Positions 29,300 through 37,063 of a DNA stretch of 64,000 bases are shown here, piece by piece. A model generated the notes under the pieces. The model was not told where the DNA came from. It saw nothing but the letters and a program-made list of their open reading frames with translations, and ran no database searches. The DNA comes from Pseudaquabacterium terrae (GTDB taxonomy: Bacteria > Pseudomonadota > Gammaproteobacteria > Burkholderiales > Burkholderiaceae_C). Location: the NCBI RefSeq assembly GCF_013266755.1, contig NZ_JABRWJ010000004.1, positions 434,001 through 498,000 on the forward strand, given 5' to 3'. Each line of letters opens with the position of its first letter. Position 1 is the stretch's first letter. The position numbers were made by a program, and so were the translations under genes.

Positions 29300-31078
29300 C
29301 TACACCCAGGCTTCGAGCAGCTCGCGCAGCTGCGCGTGGGTGTAGGGCTTGGTCAGGTAGCCGTCCATGCCGGCGGCCAGCGCGCGCTGCGCGTCCTCGG
29401 CCAGCGCGTTGGCGGTCAGCGCCAGCACCGGCAGCCGCTGCAGCCCGAGCCGGGCTTCGCGCTCGCGGATGCGCTGCGTCGCGGAGTACCCGTCGAGCAC
29501 CGGCATCTGGCAGTCCATCAGCACCAGGTCGACCCGCTCGGTCTCGAGCAGGTCGAGCGCTGCCGCGCCGTTGTCGGCATGCAGCACGACCAGGCCCATC
29601 GCCTGCAGCATCTCCTGCGCGATCAGCCGGTTGACCGGGTTGTCCTCGGCCAGCAGCACGGTGCCTTGCAGCGGCAGCTCGGCCGCGGGATCGAACGCGC
29701 CGTACGCGGAGTCGCTCGCCGGCAGCCCGATCTCGTCGACCGTCGGGGCCGGCGCCTCCGGCAACGACAGCGTGAAGCGGAACATCGCGCCTTCACCCGG
29801 CGTGCTGTGCACGCGGATGTGGCCACCCATCTCCTGAACGATGCGCTGGCTGATCGACAGGCCCAGGCCCGTGCCGCCATGGCGGCTGCGCGTGCCGTCG
29901 ACCTGGTAGAACGGGTCGAAGAGCCGGTCGAGCCGGTCCGGCGCGATGCCGATGCCGCTGTCGCTGACTTCGAAGCCGATGCCGCGCGGGCGCCGCAGTA
30001 CGCGCAGCTCGACGCGGCCGCGCTCGGTGAACTTGATTGCATTGCCGATCAGGTTCGACAGCACCTGCTTGAGCCGCTGGCCATCGGCGATCACCCGGTC
30101 GGGCACGCCGCTGTCGAGCCGCAGCTCGAGCGCCAGGCCGCGCTTCTCGGCATTCGGCCGGAACAGCGCGACCACCGACACCAGCAGCGCATGCAGCGAC
30201 ATCGGCACCGGCTTCAGCGTGAACTTGCCGGCCTCGATCTTCGACTGGTCGAGCAGGTCGTTGAGCAGCGCCATCAGCGTCGCGCCCGACGACGACGCGA
30301 TGCGCGCGAGCCGGCGCTGGCGCACGCTCAAGCCCGAGCGGTGCAGCAGCTCCAGCGCGCCCAGCACGCCGTTCATCGGCGTGCGAATCTCGTGGCTCAT
30401 CGTCGCCAGGAATTCGGTCTTCGCGCGGCTGGCCGATTCGGCCGCGTCCTTTGCGCGTTGCAGCCGTGCGTTGACGGCGTCGACCTCGAGGCGGTGGCGG
30501 ATCGAACGCGTCGCGACCTCGTTGTAGCTGCGCGCCGCGCGGTGCAGCGCCAGCGCATAGATCGCCGACAGCGCGGCCATCGGCAGCGAGCGCACCACGT
30601 CGACCACCAGGCTGACGACGATCAGCGCGCCGATCTGCGGCAGCACCAGCAGCAGGTAGGCCCGCCCGGCGAGCGACATGAACAGCGCGGCCAGCGACAC
30701 CGAGCCGGCGACGATCATCAGCAGCAGCGTGGCCGGCACGCCCTGCAGGCGCGGGTAGATCACCACGACGCCGAGCGCCCAGATGGCGCCCGACAGCAGC
30801 GCGTTGAGCTCGAGCTCGGTCGTCGCGCGGTCGACGTCGGCGCTGCTCAGCGCCCGCTCGCCGCCGTAGCGCCGGGTCAGCAGCAGGCGCCACAGGCCGA
30901 CCGCCGGGCCGCACACGCCGATCAGCAGCGCGACCCACGGGCCGCTCACTTCGAGTGCCAGGTACAGCAGGTACAGCGCCGCGGCGATCTGCCCCGGCAC
31001 GCTGCCGGCGGCGCCGTGCAGCGACAGCCGCAGCAGCTCGCGCCGGGCCAGGGCGGCGGGGGAGGGCGCTTCGTTCAT
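29300..31078 (-). CDS. hybrid sensor histidine kinase with membrane-embedded sensor and receiver
   Basis: 592 residues. The N-terminal half (about 25-180) has five to six hydrophobic helices and no sizeable periplasmic loop, so the sensor is probably in the membrane. A coiled linker leads to the dimerisation domain with H229 in ATMSHEIRTPMNGVLGALELL. The ATPase domain has N box LSNLIGNAIKFTE and G2 GGTGLGLSISQRI. The C-terminal receiver (about 470-592) has D522 (LVLMDCQMPVLDGY) and the KPY lysine. No HPt domain is fused, so a separate phosphotransfer protein or response regulator is needed. None is adjacent. Confidence 0.9.
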   Translation of the reverse strand: MNEAPSPAALARRELLRLSLHGAAGSVPGQIAAALYLLYLALEVSGPWVALLIGVCGPAVGLWRLLLTRRYGGERALSSADVDRATTELELNALLSGAIWALGVVVIYPRLQGVPATLLLMIVAGSVSLAALFMSLAGRAYLLLVLPQIGALIVVSLVVDVVRSLPMAALSAIYALALHRAARSYNEVATRSIRHRLEVDAVNARLQRAKDAAESASRAKTEFLATMSHEIRTPMNGVLGALELLHRSGLSVRQRRLARIASSSGATLMALLNDLLDQSKIEAGKFTLKPVPMSLHALLVSVVALFRPNAEKRGLALELRLDSGVPDRVIADGQRLKQVLSNLIGNAIKFTERGRVELRVLRRPRGIGFEVSDSGIGIAPDRLDRLFDPFYQVDGTRSRHGGTGLGLSISQRIVQEMGGHIRVHSTPGEGAMFRFTLSLPEAPAPTVDEIGLPASDSAYGAFDPAAELPLQGTVLLAEDNPVNRLIAQEMLQAMGLVVLHADNGAAALDLLETERVDLVLMDCQMPVLDGYSATQRIREREARLGLQRLPVLALTANALAEDAQRALAAGMDGYLTKPYTHAQLRELLEAWV

Positions 31079-31113
31079 CGCTGCTCCGCCGCCTGAGCGC
31101 GCCTTGGAACGGA

Positions 31114-33126
31114 TCAGTCCCGCGTGGCTGTCCGGCCGCCGGGCGCTGGCCGCGTGCGGTAGACCTGGATCGGCACCGCGGCCGCCTGCTGCAGTACGTT
31201 GCGCTTCATGCGGCCGACGACGTGCATCTCACAGGGCTTGCAGTCGAAGCGCAGCGTCAGCGTCTCGTCGCCGTGGCGGATCGTCAGCGGCTCGGCGCGC
31301 ACGGTGCCCTGCACGCCGGTGACGCCCTTGGCCTGCTTCGGGCACAGGCTCAGGGAGTAGCGCACGCAATGCTTGGTGATCATCAGGCTGACGTCGCCGA
31401 GCGCCTCGTGGCTCTCGTACGCGGCCTCGATCACCTTGACGCCGTGGCGCGCATAGAAGTCGCGCGCACGGTGGTTGTAGACGTTGGCGAGGTAGCTCAG
31501 CGTGTCGTCGGGGAAGGGCACCGGCGGCTCGACAGGCAGCGCCGGCTGCAGGCGCTCGCGCGCGGCGTCGCGCGCCGCTTCGAGCGCGGCCACCGCATCG
31601 CGCCGCAGCGCGTTGACGGCCGCCGCGGGCAGGAACCACGGCCGCTCGAGCGCCAGCTCGACGTCGCGCGGCGCGAAGATCGTCGCGCCGAGCTTGCCCA
31701 GGTGCTCGCGCAGCTGGCTCAGCGCGCGCTCGGGCTGCTGCGCCGGCTGGTACGCGTGCGCCAGCGTCGCCTGGCCGACGTGGCCGTGCTCGTCGGTCAG
31801 CGTCAGCTGCAGGCCGCCGGCGGACTCGGTGAGTCGCAGGTCGACGGCGATGCGCCGCTCGGACGACTTGCGGTCCATCCTGCGGTCCCAGGCGGCATCG
31901 CGGTTGCGGTACAGCGCGCGGCCGGGTTTCAGGTCCTTCAGCTCGGCGGTGCTTTCGTTCGGGAACACACGCCACCGGCCGCGCGCTTCGTCGAGGGGCC
32001 GCGCGACGTTGACTTGCACGCCGCACAGCTCCTGCTGCAGGTCCCACCAGGTCAGGCCGTCGCCGTTGTTCGGCGCATCGGCGCCATCGGCGAGTTGCAG
32101 GTCGAGGTGGTCGGGGCCGATGCGCAGCACTTCGCCCAGCGGCAGGCCGGCGTGCTTGGGCGTATCGAAGGCGCCGATGTCGTCCTTGCGACCGCCGACG
32201 AAGTAGTCCGTCGCGCTGCGGTTGAAGTTGCGATCCGGGTCGGGCGTGAAGAGGAAGGTGGTGCGGCCGGACGAGGCGCGCGTGAACGGGGTGCTGCCTG
32301 CGGCAGCGGGCGCGCTGTCGCCATCGATCAGCGCGTCGAACAGTTGCCGATAGTGCGCGGTGACGTTCTTGACGTAGCCCAGGTCCTTGTAGCGGCCTTC
32401 GATCTTGAAGCTGCGGATGCCGGCGTCGACCAGCGCGCGCAGGTTGGCGCTCTGGTTGTTGTCCTTGAGGGACAGCACGTGCTTGTCGTGCGCGACGATG
32501 CGGCCGGCCGAGTCGGTCACGGTGTACGGCAGCCGGCATTCCTGCGAGCAGTTGCCGCGGTTGGCGCTGCGGCCGGTGTGGGCGTGGCTGATGAAGCACT
32601 GGCCCGAGTACGCGACGCACAGCGCGCCGTGGATGAAGAATTCGAGCGTGGCCTGCTGCACCTCGGCGCGGATGGCGCGAATCTGTTCCAGCGAGAGCTC
32701 GCGCGCCAGCACCATCTGCGCAAAGCCGACGTCCTGCAGGAAGCGGGCCTTCTCGGGCGTGCGGATGTCGGTCTGGGTGCTGGCGTGCAGCTGGATCGGC
32801 GGCAGGTCGAGCTCGAGCAGGCCCATGTCCTGCACGATCAGCGCGTCGGCGCCGGCCTCGTACAGCTGCCAGGCCATGCGTCGCGCCGGCTCCAGCTCGT
32901 CGTCGCGCAGGATGGTGTTCAGCGTGACGAAGATCTTCGCGTGGTAGCGGTGCGCGTGGCGCACCAGGCGTTCGATGTCGGCCACGGTGTTGCCGGCATT
33001 GACGCGGGCGCCGAAATCGGGGCCGCCGATGTAGATGGCATCGGCGCCGTGGTCGATCGCCGCGATGCCGATGTCGGCATCGCGCGCCGGCGACAGCAGT
33101 TCGATGGAATGGCGCAGGTCAGGCAT
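31114..33126 (-). CDS. rlhA: 23S rRNA 5-hydroxycytidine synthase, U32 peptidase family
   Basis: 670 residues, similar to the length of E. coli RlhA (about 653). The N-terminal U32 barrel starts HSIELLSPARDADIGIAAIDHGADAIYIG and carries C170, C177, C193 and C197 in ALCVAYSGQC and NRGNCSQECR, the cluster expected to bind an iron-sulfur centre. The rest matches the collagenase-like/DUF3656 architecture, ending in another Cys-rich piece (RFDCKPCEMHVVG). Known members hydroxylate C2501 of 23S rRNA with prephenate as a co-factor source; older annotation calls them peptidases. The gene stands alone between the hybrid kinase and thrH on the same strand. Confidence 0.85.
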   Translation of the reverse strand: MPDLRHSIELLSPARDADIGIAAIDHGADAIYIGGPDFGARVNAGNTVADIERLVRHAHRYHAKIFVTLNTILRDDELEPARRMAWQLYEAGADALIVQDMGLLELDLPPIQLHASTQTDIRTPEKARFLQDVGFAQMVLARELSLEQIRAIRAEVQQATLEFFIHGALCVAYSGQCFISHAHTGRSANRGNCSQECRLPYTVTDSAGRIVAHDKHVLSLKDNNQSANLRALVDAGIRSFKIEGRYKDLGYVKNVTAHYRQLFDALIDGDSAPAAAGSTPFTRASSGRTTFLFTPDPDRNFNRSATDYFVGGRKDDIGAFDTPKHAGLPLGEVLRIGPDHLDLQLADGADAPNNGDGLTWWDLQQELCGVQVNVARPLDEARGRWRVFPNESTAELKDLKPGRALYRNRDAAWDRRMDRKSSERRIAVDLRLTESAGGLQLTLTDEHGHVGQATLAHAYQPAQQPERALSQLREHLGKLGATIFAPRDVELALERPWFLPAAAVNALRRDAVAALEAARDAARERLQPALPVEPPVPFPDDTLSYLANVYNHRARDFYARHGVKVIEAAYESHEALGDVSLMITKHCVRYSLSLCPKQAKGVTGVQGTVRAEPLTIRHGDETLTLRFDCKPCEMHVVGRMKRNVLQQAAAVPIQVYRTRPAPGGRTATRD

Positions 33127-33187
33127 GGCGCCTCCCTTGTGGGCAACCCGCGATTTTAGGCGGGAGCGGGTTCCCGGCGCGCCGCGA

Positions 33188-33805
33188 TCAGGTATTCAGC
33201 AGCTTCGCCGACGCGGCGTCGAAGGCCGCCTTCAATTCGGCATAACTGCGCGTCACCGGGAATTGCGGGAATTGCGCGACGATCGCCTCGGGCGGATGGA
33301 TGAAGAACCCGGCATCGGCGGCGCTCAGCATGCCGGTGTCGTTGTACGAATCGCCGGCGGCCAAAACCTGGAAGTTCAGCCCCTTCAGCGCCTCGACCGC
33401 GCGGCGCTTCTGGTCGGGCTGGCGCAGTTGGTAGTCGCGCACGAAGCCGGCGTCGTCGATCACCAGCTTGTGGCAGAAAAGCGTCGGCCGGCCGAGCTGG
33501 CGCATCAGCGGGTCGGCGAATTCGTAGAAGGTGTCCGACAGGATGATGACCTGGAAGCGGCTGCGCAGCTCGTCGAGGAAGTCCTTCGCGCCATCCATCG
33601 GCGCCATGCCGCCGATCACGCCGTGGATGTCGGCCAGCTTCAGCCCGTGCTGCTCGAGCAGGGCGATGCGGTAGCGCATCAGCTTGTCGTAGTCGGGCTC
33701 CTCGCGCGTGGTGCGCCGGAATTCGGCGATGCCGGTGCGTTCGGCGAAGGCGATCCAGATCTCGGGAATCAGCACGCCTTCGAGGTCGAGGCAGATCACT
33801 TGCAT
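33188..33805 (-). CDS. thrH: bifunctional phosphoserine phosphatase/homoserine phosphotransferase
   Basis: 205 residues, the same length as Pseudomonas ThrH. HAD-superfamily motifs are present: I, VICLDLEGVLIPE, with E in place of the second Asp as in ThrH; II, QVIILSDTFYEF; and IV, LAAGDSYNDTGML. The Glu in DLEG, rather than DxDG, separates ThrH from ordinary SerB. It moves phosphate from phosphoserine to homoserine, or hydrolyses it, linking serine and threonine synthesis. I start it at the ATG at 33805. A longer frame reaches into the shared upstream region of the divergent binding-protein gene and carries no recognisable domain. Confidence 0.88.
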   Translation of the reverse strand: MQVICLDLEGVLIPEIWIAFAERTGIAEFRRTTREEPDYDKLMRYRIALLEQHGLKLADIHGVIGGMAPMDGAKDFLDELRSRFQVIILSDTFYEFADPLMRQLGRPTLFCHKLVIDDAGFVRDYQLRQPDQKRRAVEALKGLNFQVLAAGDSYNDTGMLSAADAGFFIHPPEAIVAQFPQFPVTRSYAELKAAFDAASAKLLNT

Positions 33806-33965
33806 GGGCGTCGGAACTCCAGGGGAATCGGGGGCGTGAACGGCTGCGCATCGTACCGCAGCGCCCTCGGGGCTTCCCCCGGGGCCGCACGCTGGACAAG
33901 ACCCGGGCCGGCGCGGTCTACTCCGCGCACCGGGAGCAGAACGACAGCCTGCACGGGAGCGTGCA

Positions 33966-34712
33966 ATGGTCAGCAAGTTGGGCCGGTGGTCGGCGGTGGC
34001 GCTGGGGTGGATGCTGGTCGCGCTGGCCGTGGCGCAGGAGCGGGTGGCGGTCGATGCGCAGAACGCGCCTTTCATGTACGCCGATGGCGAGCGCGCGGCC
34101 GGGGTCTACCCGGCGCTGCTGCAGGCCGGCTTTCACCACATCGGCGTGGCCGTGCGCATCGAGGCGCTGCCGTGGTCGCGCGCGCTGGCGGGGCTGGACC
34201 AGGCCGAGCTCGGCGTCGGCGGCATCTACAAGAACAGCGAACGGGTGCAGAAGTACGACTACAGCGCGCCGATCTTCGTCGAGAAACTCGTGCTCTACGT
34301 GCGGCGCGACAAGCGGCTCGTCTTCACCGGCATGCAGGACCTGGCGGGCCTGCGCATCGGCGTGATTCGCGGCTGGAGCTACGGCGATGCGTTCGACCTG
34401 GCGCGCCGCGCCGGTCGCGTCGAGACCGAGGAGGTGGCCAGCGATGCGCAGAACTTCAGCAAGCTCGAGTCGAAGCGGCTGGATGCGATCGTCGCCGTCG
34501 AGCAGGCTGGCACCGCGCAGCTGGCCAGCGGCCACTACCCCTCGGTGATCGCGTTGCAGACGCCGCTGGCGGTCAACCCGACGCACCTGGCCTTCCACAA
34601 GTCGGCCGACAAACGGGCCCTGCTCGCCCGCTTCGACAGTGCGATCGAGGCGATGCGCCGCTCGGGCGAGCATGACCGGCTGGTCGGTCGCGCGCTGCTG
34701 AAGCAGCCCTGA
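33966..34712 (+). CDS. periplasmic solute-binding protein (SBP_bac_3-like)
   Basis: 248 residues with a signal peptide (cleavage near LAVA-Q, residue 24) and the two-lobed binding fold of amino-acid-type family 3 proteins. Recognisable parts are QNAPFMYADGERAAGVYPALLQAGF, LPWSRALAGLDQAELGVGGIYKNSERVQKYDYSAPIF and LAGLRIGVIRGWSYGD. There is no ABC permease or ATPase nearby. The stop codon overlaps the ATG of a hybrid histidine kinase (TGATG at 34710). The likely role is therefore a sensor accessory that delivers a ligand signal to that kinase rather than transport. Ligand unknown. Confidence 0.88.
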   Translation: MVSKLGRWSAVALGWMLVALAVAQERVAVDAQNAPFMYADGERAAGVYPALLQAGFHHIGVAVRIEALPWSRALAGLDQAELGVGGIYKNSERVQKYDYSAPIFVEKLVLYVRRDKRLVFTGMQDLAGLRIGVIRGWSYGDAFDLARRAGRVETEEVASDAQNFSKLESKRLDAIVAVEQAGTAQLASGHYPSVIALQTPLAVNPTHLAFHKSADKRALLARFDSAIEAMRRSGEHDRLVGRALLKQP

Positions 34713-37063
34713 TGCGCTGGCTGCCGCTGCGACAGGGACTGCTGCACGGCAACGGCCTGGCGCGCCGGGTGCTGGTGTATGTCGTGCTGTTCAGCTCGGC
34801 GATCACCGGGCTGATCACCGCCGCCGAGCTCTACGCCGGCTACCGGCGCGACCTGCGGGCGATCGACAGCGCGTTCGAATTCGTCGGCGCGAACTACCTG
34901 CCGTCGCTGACCAACAGCGTCTGGAACGTCGACGACATCCAGGTGCAGAGCCAGCTCGATGCGCTGGTCAGCCTGCCCGACGTCGAGTACATCGCGATCC
35001 TGGAGGATGGCCACACGCGCTGGCATGCGGGCCGGGCGGTGTCGCTGCGCACGCGCGAGATGACGGTGCCGCTGGTGCGCGGCTCGGCGGGCGTCGCCCA
35101 GGCGATCGGCCAGCTGCGCATCGTCGCCAGCGTCGACCGCGTGCTGGGCCGCGTCTGGGCGCGGCTGGCCGAGGTGCTGCTGGCCAACGCGGTCAAGACG
35201 ATGCTGGTCGCCGGCTTCCTGCTGGTGTGCTTCCAGGTGCTGGTGACGCAGCACCTGGCCAAGGTGGCCCGCTTCCTGCGCAGCGTCGACCTGCAGGACC
35301 CGGCACTGCAGGCACGGCCGCTCGAGCTCGATCGCCGCCAGCACGGCCGCTGGCGGCCGGACATCCTCGACACCGTGGTCGAGGCCACCAACAGCCTGCT
35401 GCGCTCCCTGTTCGAGGTGCGCCAGCGGCTCGTGCTGTCGCAGGCCGAGCTCGCCGACAGCGAGGCGCAGCTGCGCATGGGGCTGGAGGCGGCCGGCGCC
35501 GGGCTGTGGGACTGGGACATCGCGAATGCGCGGCTCTACCTCGGGCCTGACTGCCTGCGCATCCTCGGCCGCGAGGCCTCGGCCGAGGCCGCCGGCCCGC
35601 GCCAGCACGACTACGCCTACTGGGAAGCGCAGATCCATCCCGAGGACCTGCAGCCGGCGCGCGCCGCGGTGCGCCGGCATTTCGAGGACCGGCGCATCGA
35701 AGCGCGCTTCACCGTCGAGGTGCGCATGCGCAATGACGCCGGCGAATGGCGCTGGATGGCCTGGCGCGGCCGGCTCGTCGAGCGCGATGCCCGCGGCGTG
35801 CCGCAGCGCGCGATGGGCACGTTGGCCGACATCCACCAGCGCAAGCAGGCCGAGTCCGCGGTGCTGGAGGTCAACCGCCAGCTCGAGGCGCGCGTGCGGG
35901 AGCGCACGCAGGCGCTGGAGCAGGCGCGCGACGAGGCCGAACGCGCGAGCCAGGCGAAGAGCGAGTTCCTGTCGCGCATGAGCCATGAGCTGCGCACGCC
36001 GATGAACGCGATCCTCGGCTTCGCGCAGCTGCTGAACCTGTCCGGTGCCGATGCCAAGCTGCAGCGCTGGTCGGGCGAGATCCAGCATGCCGGCGAGCAC
36101 CTGCTGAAGCTGATCGACGAGCTGCTCGACCTGTCGCGCATCGAGGTCGGCAAGCTGCAGGTGCACCTCGACCCGGTGCGGCTCGCGCCGCTGCTGAACG
36201 AGACCGTGGGCATCGTGCAGGCGGCGCTGCCGCGGCAGAAGGTGCAGTTCGAGCTGCAGCTGGAGCCCACGCTGCCGGCGGTCTCGGCCGATCCGCTGCG
36301 GCTGAAGCAGATCCTCGTCAACCTGCTGTCGAACGCCGTCAAGTACACGCCCGGCGGCGGCCGCATCGTGATCGGCGCGCAGGGCCGGCCCGACGGCCGC
36401 GTGCGCGTGTCGGTCACCGACCAGGGCCTGGGCATTCCGCAGGACATGCTCGACCGGCTGTTCCAGCCCTTCGAGCGGCTGGGGCGCGAGGAGACCTCGA
36501 TCGAGGGCACCGGCGTCGGGCTGTCGCTGAGCAAGCGACTGGCCGAGCTGATGGGCTGCGAGCTGGGTGTGAATTCGGTCGAGGGACGCGGCTCGACCTT
36601 CTGGATCGACCTGCTGCCGGCGGCGCCGGGGGTTGACCTGCCGGTGGAAGAAGTGGCGGCAGCGGCGACGCGTGAGCCGCAGCGCGCGATGCGCGTGCTT
36701 TACGTCGAGGACAACCCGACCAACCGCGTGCTGATGCAGGCCTTCTTCCAGACCCAGCCGGCCTGGGAGCTCACGTTGGCCGAAGACGGCGAGAGGGGGC
36801 TGCGCGCCGCGCACGCCGAGGCGCCGGACGCGATCCTGCTCGATCTGCACCTGCCCGGCATCGACGGCTACGAGGTGCTGCGCGCGCTGCGCGAGGCGCC
36901 GGACACGGCCGGCATCCCGGTGATCGCGCTGACCGCCGATGCCAAGCCGGACGAGCGTGAGCGCGGGCTGCTCGCCGGCTTCGTGCAGTACATCACCAAG
37001 CCGGTGAAGTTCGGCGAGCTGGCCTCGGCGCTCGATCGCCTGGCCGCTGAAATGGAACCTTAG
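34712..37063 (+). CDS. hybrid sensor histidine kinase with periplasmic domain, PAS and receiver
   Basis: 783 residues. Helices at about 18-41 and 157-179 flank a periplasmic domain of about 115 residues. A cytoplasmic PAS domain (about 252-378) follows, then a coiled coil (380-415). The dimerisation domain has H425 in SRMSHELRTPMNAILGFAQLL, and the ATPase domain has VNLLSNAVKYT and GTGVGLSLSKRL. The C-terminal receiver has D711 (ILLDLHLPGIDGY) and a KPVK lysine. The upstream binding-protein gene overlaps its start, so its periplasmic domain may be touched by that protein in its liganded form. No output regulator is adjacent. Its stop overlaps the convergent molybdenum enzyme gene by four bases. 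Confidence 0.9.
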   Translation: MRWLPLRQGLLHGNGLARRVLVYVVLFSSAITGLITAAELYAGYRRDLRAIDSAFEFVGANYLPSLTNSVWNVDDIQVQSQLDALVSLPDVEYIAILEDGHTRWHAGRAVSLRTREMTVPLVRGSAGVAQAIGQLRIVASVDRVLGRVWARLAEVLLANAVKTMLVAGFLLVCFQVLVTQHLAKVARFLRSVDLQDPALQARPLELDRRQHGRWRPDILDTVVEATNSLLRSLFEVRQRLVLSQAELADSEAQLRMGLEAAGAGLWDWDIANARLYLGPDCLRILGREASAEAAGPRQHDYAYWEAQIHPEDLQPARAAVRRHFEDRRIEARFTVEVRMRNDAGEWRWMAWRGRLVERDARGVPQRAMGTLADIHQRKQAESAVLEVNRQLEARVRERTQALEQARDEAERASQAKSEFLSRMSHELRTPMNAILGFAQLLNLSGADAKLQRWSGEIQHAGEHLLKLIDELLDLSRIEVGKLQVHLDPVRLAPLLNETVGIVQAALPRQKVQFELQLEPTLPAVSADPLRLKQILVNLLSNAVKYTPGGGRIVIGAQGRPDGRVRVSVTDQGLGIPQDMLDRLFQPFERLGREETSIEGTGVGLSLSKRLAELMGCELGVNSVEGRGSTFWIDLLPAAPGVDLPVEEVAAAATREPQRAMRVLYVEDNPTNRVLMQAFFQTQPAWELTLAEDGERGLRAAHAEAPDAILLDLHLPGIDGYEVLRALREAPDTAGIPVIALTADAKPDERERGLLAGFVQYITKPVKFGELASALDRLAAEMEP

